64,000 nt of DNA. Origin: Panopea generosa. Its lineage: Eukaryota; Mollusca; Bivalvia; Adapedonta; Hiatellidae. Location: NCBI GenBank assembly GCA_029582155.1, contig CM055898.1, positions 29,210,745-29,274,744 on the forward strand, written 5' to 3'. Numbering within the stretch: position 1 is the stretch's first letter; each line of letters opens with the position of its first letter. Below are positions 46,116 to 58,596 of this stretch, piece by piece. Below the pieces are notes generated by a model. The model had not been told where the DNA came from. It worked only from the letters and a program-made list of their open reading frames with translations, and made no database searches. Made by a program: the position numbers and the translations under genes.

Positions 46116-46962
46116 TACCGAGTTTTCAGTTTACTTTCTGAGATTAAACTATTAATCTCTAGAACGGACCCAGTTCTCCCGATTGAATCCGTTAAATAGC
46201 AATATTGGGAAAGCCACATTGAAACACGTTGATTGGTCAGTTTCGTTCAACTGCTTTGAATTGTGGGACAGGCATAGAATTCCCTGCTTTTTTGTATTGG
46301 AGGTTAATAGACCTGATTCGGGAGATATCTAGATAACTAAATAACAATTGTGTTTCTGGAGAAAAGTATACATGCAGAAAAGAGAAAAAGAAGAAAAAAA
46401 TTCTTTTTTTTCTGGAATCGATAAATGAAAAGAAAAACTGATTTAATCTTTTACAACTTACAAAATAAATAAATATTTGTTACATATACTATGTAGGTGT
46501 GTGTAAGGTGTATAGAGGGATGACCCATCCCGACCTTCATACACCTCACCATCACGGGTGATTAAATGGACCACCATAAACTAATATGGTGGTTAAAATT
46601 AAAAAACACAGTCCTATTTCTACTTGGAAACCGGGCCAACTCATTCTCAACCCAGTTCATTTTTGTTTTAAAATGATAGTATGACTTCTAAATCAGTTCT
46701 GCTGGAGTTACAGACCTGTTATATCATACTCTACTCTAGTCTATCCTAGAACAGGATATCTCTGGAATCAGGTCTATTAACCCCCAATTAAAAAAAAGCA
46801 GGACATTCTATGCCTTACCCACATTTCATAGCAATTGAACGCTTACTAAACTGACGTCATTCAATTTTCAGTTAACTGACCAGTCAAACTGCTCAAATGT
46901 GGCTTCCCCAACATTGCTATTTAACAGACCTAGTCCGTTCTACAGACTAACTATACTCGGTA
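46116..46962. mobile_element. Foldback element with ~220-bp inverted arms
   Basis: Left arm 46116 to ~46340 and right arm ~46740 to 46962 are inverted copies. Examples are TACCGAG/CTCGGTA at the outer ends, AGAACGGAC/GTCCGTTCT, TATTTAACGG-like blocks with GCAATATTGGG/CCCAACATTGC, and GGAGGTTAATAGACCTGATT against AATCAGGTCTATTAACCCCC. The 400-bp centre contains two smaller hairpins, one a perfect ACCACCATA/TATGGTGGT at 46570-46593. There is no coding content. It is a non-autonomous long-TIR element; the superfamily is not recognised. Confidence 0.75.
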
Positions 46963-47146
46963 AATACTGGCATGCAATCTTCTTAAACAATTAAAGCAAT
47001 TACCACGACGGTATTAGTGGACTTTTGAAGTTACGACGGGTTATGTCTATGATAATCATTATGTAGATGATTGTATGTGAAGAGGCTTATGATCATATTA
47101 TTGTTGCAAAGGTCGCAACCTATTTGTACTTGTGTGGAACAATTAT

Positions 47147-47262
47147 TTGTCTGTTTGAATATTTGGCCTCATTTTTATGTCATCGAGGGCTAACAGACGA
47201 CCAGCTTAATCACTCTTTCTAACAACAACCAGTCGGTCCATCGATTACGGAATGATCTTGGT
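47147..47262 (-). mobile_element. SINE family C 3' fragment (duplication copy 1)
   Basis: The plus strand reads GGCCTCATTTTTATGTCATC, GAGGGCTAACAGACGACC, the inverse of the family C 3' end. An identical fragment lies at 51346-51461 in the second duplication copy. Confidence 0.6.
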
Positions 47263-47549
47263 AGCGGACACATGGGAACACAAACATAGGTGGTACAGTA
47301 TTGCCACTAGCTTGAACTGGTTTAAACATATTTTATTGCCATATATATACAATTTGGTCGGGTCATAGGTTCTTATAACGTTAAAACAATATACAGAATG
47401 GCTATAAATCTTTTAGAAAGTTCTGCTTTTATTAATAAATTCAATGCTTAAACGAATTCAATTCATTCACTGCCGCACACATAGTGACAAGTTCATCTAT
47501 GTCAGCAGAAATGAGCGATCCCACTTACTTCATTCCTTTAGAAGCTACA

Positions 47550-48115
47550 TCATAACGGAGAATCTGGAGAGAAGTTATTCCAGTTTCGTCAATGTTCCAG
47601 CATTACGGAGATTCTGGAGAGAAACTTTTTCCAGTTTCGTCAATGTTCCTACATTACTGAGATTCTGAAGAGAAGTTATTCCAGTTTCGTCATTGTTCCA
47701 GCATAACGGAGATTCTGGAGAGAAGCTTTTCCAGTTTAGTCAATGTTCCAGCATTACGGAGATTCTGGAGGGAAGACATTCCAGTTTCGTCGAGATTCTG
47801 GAGAGAAGCTATTCCAGTTTCGTAAATAATCCAGCATTACAGAGATTCTGGAGAGAAGCTATTCCAGTTTCGTTAATGTTCCAGCATTACGGAGATTCTG
47901 GAGAGAAGTTATTCCATTTTCGTTAATGTTCCAGCATAACGGATATTCTGGAGAGAAGCTATTTCAGTTTCGTAAATGTTCCAGCATTACGGAGATTCTG
48001 GAGAGAAGCTATTCGAGTTTCGCCAATGTTCAAGTATTACGGAGATTCTAGAGAGAAAAGTGATTCCAGCATCGTCAATGTTCCAGCATACATTCTGGAG
48101 AGAAGTTATACTAGT
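47550..48115. repeat. 50-bp minisatellite, about 11 copies
   Basis: The unit is GGAGATTCTGGAGAGAAGCT then ATTCCAGTTTCGTCAATGTT and CCAGCATTAC, 50 bp, with some shortened units (47785-47805). Short plus-strand frames (47444-47926) are array translations. It abuts the 25-bp array directly, and an identical copy is at 51749-52314. Confidence 0.93.
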
Positions 48116-48118
48116 TTT

Positions 48119-50797
48119 GTAGACAAGGAGTAGCACCAACAATGTAGACAAGGAGTAGCACCAACAACGTTGACAAGGTGTAGCGCCAAAAAACGTAGAC
48201 AAGGTGTAGAATCCACAATGTAGACAAGGAGTAGCACCAACAACGTTGACAAGGTGCAGCACCAACAAGGTAGACACAGAGTAGCACCAACAACGTAGAC
48301 AAGGAGTAGCACCAACAGCGTAGACAAGGTGTAGCACCAACAACGTAGACAAGGAGTAGCACCAACAACGTAGACAATATGTAGCACCAGCAACGTAGAC
48401 AAGGAGCAGCACTTACAACGTAGACAGGGAGTAACACTAACACCGTAGACAAGATACAGCACCAACAACATAGACAAGGTGTAGCACCAAGAACGTAGAC
48501 AAGGAGTAGCATCAACAACGTAGACAAGGAGTAGCAACAACAACGTAGACAAGGAGTAGCACCTACAACGTAGACAAGGAGTAGCAGTTATAACGTAGAT
48601 AAGGAGTAGCACCAAAAACGTAGACAAGGTGTAGCACCAACAACGTAGACAATGAGAAGCACCAACAACGAGGTGTAGCACCAGCAACGTAGACAAGGAG
48701 TAGCACCAACAACGTAGTCAAGGAGTAGCACAAACAACGTAGACAAGGTGTAACACCAACAACGTTGAAAAGGAGTTATATCAACAATGTAGACATATCG
48801 TAGCACCAACAACGTAGACAAGGAGTAGCACCAACAACGTAGACAAGGAGTAGCACAAAAAACGTAGACAAGGAGTAGCACCAACAACGTAGACAAGGTG
48901 TAGCACCAACAACGTAGACAATGTGTAGCACCAGCAACGTACACAAGGAGTAGCACTTACAACGTAGACAGGGAGTAACACTTACACCGTAGAAAAGATG
49001 TAGCACCAACAACGTAGACAAGGTGTAGCACCAAGAGCGTAAACAAGGAGTAGCATCAACAACGTAGACAAGGAGAAGCAACAACAACGTAGACAAGGAG
49101 TAGCACCTACAACGTAGACAAGGAGAAGCAGTTATAACGTAGATAAGGAGTAGCACCAACAATGTAGACAAGGTGTAGCACCAACAACGTAGACAATGAG
49201 AAGCACCAACAACGAGGTGTAGTACCAGCAACGTAGACAAGGAGTAGCACCAACAACGAAGTCAAGGAGTAGCACTAACAACGTAGACAAGGTGTAACAC
49301 CAACAACGTTGACAAGGAGTTATACCAACAATGTAGACATAACGTAGCACCAACAACGTAGACAAGGAATAGCACCATCAACGTAGACAAGCAGTAGAAC
49401 CAACAACGTAGACAAGGAGTAGTGCCTACAACGTAGACAAGGAGTAGCACCAACAACGTAGTCAGTGAGTAGCACCAACAACGCAGCGAGGAGTAGCGCC
49501 AACAACGTAGACAAGGAATAGCACCAACAACGAAGACAAGGTTAAGCTCTAACAGCGTAGTCAGGGAGTAGCACCAACATCTTAGACAAGGTGTAGCAGC
49601 AACAACGTAGACAAGGAGTAGCACCAACAACGTAGACAAGGTGTAGCACCAATAACGTAGACAAGGAGTAGCACCAATGACGTAGACAAGGTGTAGCACC
49701 AACAACGTAGATAAGGTGTAGCACCAACAGCGTTGACAAGGAGTAGCACCAACAACGAGGTGTAGCACCAACAACGTAGACAAGGAGTAGCACCAACAAC
49801 GTAGTCAGGGAGTAGCACCAACAACTTAGACAAGGTGTTGCGTTGCACCAAGAATATAGACAAGGTGTAGCACCAACAATGTAAATTAGGAGTAGCACCA
49901 ACAACGTAGACAAGGAGTAGAACCAACAACACAGACAAGGTTTAGCACCAACAACGTAGACAAGGAGTAGCACCAACAACGTAGACAAGGAGTAGCACCA
50001 ACAACGTAGACAAGGTGTAGCAACTACAACGTAGACAAGGAGTTGCACCAACAACGTAGACAATGTGTAGCACCAACAACGTAGACAAGGTGTAGCACTA
50101 ACAACGTAGACAAGGTGTAGCACCAACAACGTAGACAAGGAGTTGCACAAAAAACATAGACAATGTGTAGCACCAACAAGGTAAACAAGATGTAGCGCTA
50201 GCAACGTAGACAAGGTGTAGCACCAACAACGTAGACAAGGTGTAGCGCCAACAACGGAAACAAGGTGTATCAACAACAACGTAGACAAGGAGTAGCACCA
50301 ACAACGTAGACAAGGAGTAGCACCAACAACGAGGTGTAGCTCCAACAACGTAGACAAGGAGTAGCACCAACAACATAAACAAGGAGTAGCACCAACAACG
50401 TAGACAATGTGTAACACCAACAATGATGACAAGAAGTTATACCAACAATGTAGACAAGGAGTAGCACCAACAACGTAGACAAGGAGTAGCACCAACAACG
50501 TAGACAAGGATTAGCAGCAGCAACGTAGACAAGGAGTAGCACCAACAACGTAGACAAGGTGTAGCACCAACAATATGACAATTGTAGCAGCAACAACGTA
50601 GACAAGGAGTATCACCAACAATGTAGACCGGGAGTAGCATCAACAATTTGGACAGGGGGTATCGCCAACAACGTAGACAAGGAGTAATGCTAACAATGTA
50701 GACAGAGAGTCAGACCAACAACATAGACAAGGAGTAGCACCAACAACTTAGACAAGGTGTTGCACCAACAACGTAGACAAGGTGTAGCACCAACAAC
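48119..50797. repeat. 25-bp minisatellite, about 107 units (duplication copy 1)
   Basis: The unit is GTAGACAAGGAGTAGCACC then AACAAC, 25 bp, T-poor on the plus strand. A shortened marker unit (AACAACGAGGTGTAG) recurs at about 48668, 49212, 49755 and 50329, defining a higher-order period near 544 bp (574 for the last). The minus strand is largely stop-free in all frames. Because 25 is not a multiple of three, every frame reads the same 25-residue Leu/Val/Cys-rich repeat. None of these frames is credible as a gene. Confidence 0.96.
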
Positions 50798-51345
50798 TTA
50801 AAAAACACAGTCCTATTTCTACTTGGAAACCGGGCCAACTCATTCTCAACCCAGTTCATTTTTGTTTTAAAATGATAGTATGACTTCTAAATCAGTTCTG
50901 CTGGAGTTACAGACCTGTTATATCATACTCTACTCTAGTCTATCCTAGAACAGGATATCTCTGGAATCAGGTCTATTAACCCCCAATTAAAAAAAAGCAG
51001 GACATTCTATGCCTTACCCACATTTCATAGCAATTGAACGCTTACTAAACTGACGTCATTCAATTTTCAGTTAACTGACCAGTCAAACTGCTCAAATGTG
51101 GCTTCCCCAACATTGCTATTTAACAGACCTAGTCCGTTCTACAGACTAACTATACTCGGTAAATACTGGCATGCAATCTTCTTAAACAATTAAAGCAATT
51201 ACCACGACGGTATTAGTGGACTTTTGAAGTTACGACGGGTTATGTCTATGATAATCATTATGTAGATGATTGTATGTGAAGAGGCTTATGATCATATTAT
51301 TGTTGCAAAGGTCGCAACCTATTTGTACTTGTGTGGAACAATTAT

Positions 51346-51461
51346 TTGTCTGTTTGAATATTTGGCCTCATTTTTATGTCATCGAGGGCTAACAGACGAC
51401 CAGCTTAATCACTCTTTCTAACAACAACCAGTCGGTCCATCGATTACGGAATGATCTTGGT
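51346..51461 (-). mobile_element. SINE family C 3' fragment (duplication copy 2)
   Basis: Identical to 47147-47262, displaced by 4199 bp. Confidence 0.6.
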
Positions 51462-51748
51462 AGCGGACACATGGGAACACAAACATAGGTGGTACAGTAT
51501 TGCCACTAGCTTGAACTGGTTTAAACATATTTTATTGCCATATATATACAATTTGGTCGGGTCATAGGTTCTTATAACGTTAAAACAATATACAGAATGG
51601 CTATAAATCTTTTAGAAAGTTCTGCTTTTATTAATAAATTCAATGCTTAAACGAATTCAATTCATTCACTGCCGCACACATAGTGACAAGTTCATCTATG
51701 TCAGCAGAAATGAGCGATCCCACTTACTTCATTCCTTTAGAAGCTACA

Positions 51749-52314
51749 TCATAACGGAGAATCTGGAGAGAAGTTATTCCAGTTTCGTCAATGTTCCAGC
51801 ATTACGGAGATTCTGGAGAGAAACTTTTTCCAGTTTCGTCAATGTTCCTACATTACTGAGATTCTGAAGAGAAGTTATTCCAGTTTCGTCATTGTTCCAG
51901 CATAACGGAGATTCTGGAGAGAAGCTTTTCCAGTTTAGTCAATGTTCCAGCATTACGGAGATTCTGGAGGGAAGACATTCCAGTTTCGTCGAGATTCTGG
52001 AGAGAAGCTATTCCAGTTTCGTAAATAATCCAGCATTACAGAGATTCTGGAGAGAAGCTATTCCAGTTTCGTTAATGTTCCAGCATTACGGAGATTCTGG
52101 AGAGAAGTTATTCCATTTTCGTTAATGTTCCAGCATAACGGATATTCTGGAGAGAAGCTATTTCAGTTTCGTAAATGTTCCAGCATTACGGAGATTCTGG
52201 AGAGAAGCTATTCGAGTTTCGCCAATGTTCAAGTATTACGGAGATTCTAGAGAGAAAAGTGATTCCAGCATCGTCAATGTTCCAGCATACATTCTGGAGA
52301 GAAGTTATACTAGT
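51749..52314. repeat. 50-bp minisatellite (duplication copy 2)
   Basis: Identical to 47550-48115, shifted by 4199 bp. Confidence 0.93.
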
Positions 52315-52317
52315 TTT

Positions 52318-55300
52318 GTAGACAAGGAGTAGCACCAACAATGTAGACAAGGAGTAGCACCAACAACGTTGACAAGGTGTAGCGCCAAAAAACGTAGACA
52401 AGGTGTAGAATCCACAATGTAGACAAGGAGTAGCACCAACAACGTTGACAAGGTGCAGCACCAACAAGGTAGACACAGAGTAGCACCAACAACGTAGACA
52501 AGGAGTAGCACCAACAGCGTAGACAAGGTGTAGCACCAACAACGTAGACAAGGAGTAGCACCAACAACGTAGACAATATGTAGCACCAGCAACGTAGACA
52601 AGGAGCAGCACTTACAACGTAGACAGGGAGTAACACTAACACCGTAGACAAGATACAGCACCAACAACATAGACAAGGTGTAGCACCAAGAACGTAGACA
52701 AGGAGTAGCATCAACAACGTAGACAAGGAGTAGCAACAACAACGTAGACAAGGAGTAGCACCTACAACGTAGACAAGGAGTAGCAGTTATAACGTAGATA
52801 AGGAGTAGCACCAAAAACGTAGACAAGGTGTAGCACCAACAACGTAGACAATGAGAAGCACCAACAACGAGGTGTAGCACCAGCAACGTAGACAAGGAGT
52901 AGCACCAACAACGTAGTCAAGGAGTAGCACAAACAACGTAGACAAGGTGTAACACCAACAACGTTGAAAAGGAGTTATATCAACAATGTAGACATATCGT
53001 AGCACCAACAACGTAGACAAGGAGTAGCACCAACAACGTAGACAAGGAGTAGCACAAAAAACGTAGACAAGGAGTAGCACCAACAACGTAGACAAGGTGT
53101 AGCACCAACAACGTAGACAATGTGTAGCACCAGCAACGTACACAAGGAGTAGCACTTACAACGTAGACAGGGAGTAACACTTACACCGTAGAAAAGATGT
53201 AGCACCAACAACGTAGACAAGGTGTAGCACCAAGAGCGTAAACAAGGAGTAGCATCAACAACGTAGACAAGGAGAAGCAACAACAACGTAGACAAGGAGT
53301 AGCACCTACAACGTAGACAAGGAGAAGCAGTTATAACGTAGATAAGGAGTAGCACCAACAATGTAGACAAGGTGTAGCACCAACAACGTAGACAATGAGA
53401 AGCACCAACAACGAGGTGTAGTACCAGCAACGTAGACAAGGAGTAGCACCAACAACGAAGTCAAGGAGTAGCACTAACAACGTAGACAAGGTGTAACACC
53501 AACAACGTTGACAAGGAGTTATACCAACAATGTAGACATAACGTAGCACCAACAACGTAGACAAGGAATAGCACCATCAACGTAGACAAGCAGTAGAACC
53601 AACAACGTAGACAAGGAGTAGTGCCTACAACGTAGACAAGGAGTAGCACCAACAACGTAGTCAGTGAGTAGCACCAACAACGCAGCGAGGAGTAGCGCCA
53701 ACAACGTAGACAAGGAATAGCACCAACAACGAAGACAAGGTTAAGCTCTAACAGCGTAGTCAGGGAGTAGCACCAACATCTTAGACAAGGTGTAGCAGCA
53801 ACAACGTAGACAAGGAGTAGCACCAACAACGTAGACAAGGTGTAGCACCAATAACGTAGACAAGGAGTAGCACCAATGACGTAGACAAGGTGTAGCACCA
53901 ACAACGTAGATAAGGTGTAGCACCAACAGCGTTGACAAGGAGTAGCACCAACAACGAGGTGTAGCACCAACAACGTAGACAAGGAGTAGCACCAACAACG
54001 TAGTCAGGGAGTAGCACCAACAACTTAGACAAGGTGTTGCGTTGCACCAAGAATATAGACAAGGTGTAGCACCAACAATGTAAATTAGGAGTAGCACCAA
54101 CAACGTAGACAAGGAGTAGAACCAACAACACAGACAAGGTTTAGCACCAACAACGTAGACAAGGAGTAGCACCAACAACGTAGACAAGGAGTAGCACCAA
54201 CAACGTAGACAAGGTGTAGCAACTACAACGTAGACAAGGAGTTGCACCAACAACGTAGACAATGTGTAGCACCAACAACGTAGACAAGGTGTAGCACTAA
54301 CAACGTAGACAAGGTGTAGCACCAACAACGTAGACAAGGAGTTGCACAAAAAACATAGACAATGTGTAGCACCAACAAGGTAAACAAGATGTAGCGCTAG
54401 CAACGTAGACAAGGTGTAGCACCAACAACGTAGACAAGGTGTAGCGCCAACAACGGAAACAAGGTGTATCAACAACAACGTAGACAAGGAGTAGCACCAA
54501 CAACGTAGACAAGGAGTAGCACCAACAACGAGGTGTAGCTCCAACAACGTAGACAAGGAGTAGCACCAACAACATAAACAAGGAGTAGCACCAACAACGT
54601 AGACAATGTGTAACACCAACAATGATGACAAGAAGTTATACCAACAATGTAGACAAGGAGTAGCACCAACAACGTAGACAAGGAGTAGCACCAACAACGT
54701 AGACAAGGATTAGCAGCAGCAACGTAGACAAGGAGTAGCACCAACAACGTAGACAAGGTGTAGCACCAACAATATGACAATTGTAGCAGCAACAACGTAG
54801 ACAAGGAGTATCACCAACAATGTAGACCGGGAGTAGCATCAACAATTTGGACAGGGGGTATCGCCAACAACGTAGACAAGGAGTAATGCTAACAATGTAG
54901 ACAGAGAGTCAGACCAACAACATAGACAAGGAGTAGCACCAACAACTTAGACAAGGTGTTGCACCAACAACGTAGACAAGGTGTAGCACCAACAACTTAG
55001 ACAAGGTGTTGCACCAACAACGTAGACGAGGTGTAGCATCAACAACGTAGACAAGGAGTAGCACTAACAACGAGGTGTGGCACCAACAACGTAGACAAGG
55101 AATTACACAAACAACGTAGACAATGAATAGCACCAACAACGTAGACAAGGAGTAGCACCAACAACGTTGACAAGGTGTAGTACCAACAACGTAGGCAATG
55201 TGTAGCACTAACAACGCAGACATGGTGTAGCACCAACAACGCAGACGAGGTGTAGCACCAACAACGTAGACAAGGTGTAGCACCAACAACGCAGACAGAC

Positions 55301-56845
55301 AAGGTGTAGCACCAACAACGCAGACAAGGTGTAGCACCAACAACGTAGACAAGGAGTAACACCAACAACGAAGACAAGGAGTAGCACCATTAATGTAGAC
55401 AAGGTGTAGCACCAACAACGTAGACAAGATGTAGCACCAACAAGGTAGACAAGATGTATCACCAAAAACGTAGACAAGATGTAGCACCAACAACGTAGAC
55501 AAGGTGTAGCACCAACAATGTAGACAAGGAGTAGCACCAACAGCATAGACAATGTGTAACACCAACAACGAAGACAAGGAGTAGCACCACCAACGAGGTG
55601 TAGCATTAACAACGTAGACAAGGAGAAGCACCAACATTGTAGACAAGGAGTAGCACCAACGATGTAGACAAGGAGGAGCACCAACAACGTAGACAAGGAG
55701 TAGCACCAACAACGTAGACAAGGAGGAGCACCAACAACGTAGACAAGGTGTAGCACCAACAACGTAGACAAGGAGTAGCACCAACAATGTAGACAATTAG
55801 TAGGACCAACAACGTAGACAAGGAGTAGCAACAGTAATGTAGACAAGGATTAGAACCTACAACGTAGACAATGTGTAGCACCAACAATGTAGACACGGTG
55901 TAGCACCAACAACGTAGACAAGGAGTAGCACAAACAAAGTAGACAAGTAGAAGAACCAACAACAAAGACAAGGAGTAGCACCTACAATGTAGACAAGGAG
56001 TAGCACTAACAATGTAGACAAGGAGTAGCACCAACAACATAGACAACGAGTAGCACCAACAATGTAGACAAGGAGTAGCACCAACAATGTAGACAATGAG
56101 TAGCACCAATAACGTAGACAAGGAGTAGCACCAACAATGTAGACAATGAGTAGCACCAACAATGTAGACAAGAAGTAGCACCAACAATGTAGACAAGGAG
56201 TAGCACCAACAACGTAGAGAAAGAGTAGCACCAACAACGTAGACAAGTAGAAGCACCAACAACGTAGACAAGGAGTAGCACCTACAACGTAGACAAAGAG
56301 TAGCACCAACAATGTAGACAAGGAGTAGCACCAACAACATAGACAATGAGTAGCACCAACAATGTAGACAAGGAGTAGCACCAACAACGTAGACAAGGAG
56401 TAGCACCAGCAATGTAGACAAGGAGTAGCACCAACAATATAGACAAGGAGCAGCACCAACAATGTAGACAAGGAGTAGCACCATTAATGTAGACAAGGAG
56501 CAGCACCAACAATGTAGACAAGGAGCAGCACCAACAACATAGAAAAGGAGTAGCACCAATAATAAAGACAAGGAGCAGCACCAACAACGTAGACAAGGAG
56601 TAGCATCAACAATGTAGACAAGGAGTAGCACCTACAACATAGACAAGGAGCAGCACCAACGACGTAGACAAGGAGCAGCACCAACAATGTAGACAAGGAG
56701 CAGCACCAACAACGTAGAATAGGAGTAACACCAACAATGTAGACAAGGAGCAGCACCAACAATGTAGACAAGGAGTAGCACCAACAATGTAGACAAGGAG
56801 TAGCACCATTAATGTAGACAAGGTGTAGCACCAACAATGTAAACA
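52318..56845. repeat. 25-bp minisatellite, about 180 units
   Basis: The first part (to 54996) is the duplicated array. Beyond it the same 25-bp unit runs on to 56845 with its own variation. From about 55990 rightwards the units become more uniform, with AATGTAGACAAGGAGTAGC common. The longest minus-strand frames (295, 321 and 341 codons) are repeat translations. Confidence 0.96.
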
Positions 56846-57040
56846 TTATATTTACATATTAATTTATTCCGTATAAAGAACAGTAACTATAAAATATGTC
56901 ATCTGATTAAATTATCTATCTTACGTTTGCATATTGTTAAAAAAATCTATCAAAGAAACAAACACACTATGATCTGTTAGAAAAATGTTTAAATACAAAA
57001 ATTATTTGTGGCGTTTCCAAAGAGTCGGAGGGGATTGATA
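56846..57040. other. Non-coding spacer
   Basis: AT-rich DNA after the end of the 25-bp array. No feature. Confidence 0.5.
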
Positions 57041-57072
57041 GGAGAGAGAGAGAGAGAGAGAGCGAGAGCGAG

Positions 57073-57112
<40 letters not shown>

Positions 57113-57138
57113 AGGGAGGGAGGGGGGAGGGAGGGAGG

Positions 57139-57175
<37 letters not shown>

Positions 57176-57201
57176 AGGGAGGGAGAGAGAGAGAGAGAGA
57201 G
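57041..57201 (+). repeat. (GA)n/(GGGA)n microsatellite
   Basis: A 160-bp purine-only (apart from a few C) tract alternating GA, GAGC and GGGA blocks. It could form triplex DNA. Ser/Leu/Pro and Arg/Glu frames over it are artefacts. Confidence 0.97.
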
Positions 57202-58344
57202 TCGATGTTTGTAACATTTTCTTGATCTGGTGTGTTTCACACGATAAAGGTAGTAAATAGTTAATTATATTACATCCCCATGTGTACGATTTGCTTCGAT
57301 CCACGAGTTAATCACCACAAAATTGGCCTAAAGAGACTACCGGTGATGTTTACGCTGTGTTATTACCTGTCGAAGTATAAAGTAATGCATTTTTGCATGT
57401 ATAATGTTTTTTTTTATTAACTTCAATGTGTATGCTGCAAATCAGTTCTTTTCTGAACTGATCAAAAGGGGTAATCGATACTTTAAGATATTTTTTTATA
57501 TTGCGCAATAGTGCTCTTTTTTTTACTTGTCAGAGTTTTAGTATTTTATTTATCTTAACACACTTTTAATCAATCGATTTGCAGCACTACACAGTCATAG
57601 TTTTATTATGTGAATAGTTAATTGTCTTTTTTATTATTTGAAAGTCTCTTGTAATTCATATATTTAAATGACTATACATAAATCACATAACGTTCGTGTA
57701 TGATTAAGGAATGATTGAGTCTAAAACGAAAGGTAATATATTACACATGCAAAATTGTTTCATCGATTTTAATTATATTCTAGTTTTAATCAATGGACAC
57801 ATAATGAGACATCTCATTGATTTAAAAGACAGAATCGAACACAGTCTGTAATACTAAATTTCCATTAATTAAAATAATTAAAATAAGCGAACCTTTTTTT
57901 GTGTGTGTCAGAATCAATCTCAGACCGCCCGGCGACAATTCACAGACATGACCACTGTGCTATGTATGGATATCACAAGATCGGTGGTATGAATTTAACT
58001 TAACCGCTTTCCCTGAATTATCGATGCTGTCTGGAAATTTCCGGATGTTTACTAATATAACTTAGATAAGAATACACTAAATCATTTACGTCATATTACG
58101 GGTCTGATCTAATTCAAATATTACGATACTACCGCATTTATATACCGATTTTTGACGATAAGCAATGGTATATTTGCACAAGATAGAATCAAGATAGTCA
58201 CAAGTATTACAATTATACCATTTTTTTTTAAATTAAATTAAAACGGTAGAAATTACCAGTTATGTCGCTTAAAGTGCACCCTATAACTATCAGTCAAAGC
58301 CAAAGGATTTCGTACAAATCACTTTTCACCTCCTATCCCTTTTA
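57202..58344. other. Non-coding DNA, nothing recognised
   Basis: AT-rich, no repeat partner or exon found. Confidence 0.5.
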
Positions 58345-58580
58345 GAGTCCGCCGTGGCTGAGTGGTCTAAGGCGCCGTCTCAAGATCACTTACCTTTCAC
58401 CGTAAAGGTTCGAGTCCGGCTCGCTCCAAAAACTTTATGTGATAAAGTTTCTAGTTACTTGCGGAAGGACGGTGGTTCTACTCAGTCTGATTCAGTCTGA
58501 GGTCATCCTCCACCAGCAAAACTCGATATGCCATAGATAATCTGAAATGTGTTGAAAATGGCGTTGAACCTCATTCAAAA
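58345..58580 (+). mobile_element. tRNA-Leu/Ser-headed SINE, family B (copy 8, best preserved)
   Basis: The head reads GTCCGCCGTGGCTGAGTGG then TCTAAGGCGCCGTCTCAAGA, a class II tRNA A box, and the B box GGTTCGAGTCC. The core is CTAGTTACTTGCGGAAGGAC then GGTGGTTCTACTCAGTCTGA, followed by GTCATCCTCCACCAGCAAAA. The 3' end is TGTTGAAAATGGCGTTGAAC. Confidence 0.92.
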
Positions 58581-58596
58581 AATAATTGACTTCAGT

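Larger units (their letters stand above)
46599..50797. repeat. 4199-bp tandem duplication, copy 1
   Basis: From TTAAAAAACACAG at 46599 to ...CACCAACAAC at 50797. Every region I compared by eye is identical to copy 2: the unique part, the 50-bp array and the 25-bp array, indels included. It contains the right arm of the foldback element, a family C SINE fragment, the 50-bp array and about 2.7 kb of 25-bp minisatellite. Confidence 0.93.
50798..54996. repeat. 4199-bp tandem duplication, copy 2
   Basis: Starts at TTAAAAAACACAG (50798), in direct contact with the end of copy 1, and ends at 54996, where the 25-bp array simply continues with TTAGACAAGG. Only TTA is shared at the breakpoint. It carries an orphan right arm of the foldback element (about 50939-51161) without its left partner. 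Confidence 0.93.

Noticed and set aside
47987-56846. Dozens of Leu/Val/Cys-rich minus-strand frames up to 341 codons that look like membrane proteins
   Set aside because: All are translations of the 25-bp minisatellite (75 nt = 25 residues). They occur in all phases and overlap each other.
57002-57304. Ser/Leu/Pro-rich and Arg/Glu-rich frames
   Set aside because: Translations of the GA/GGGA microsatellite on either strand.
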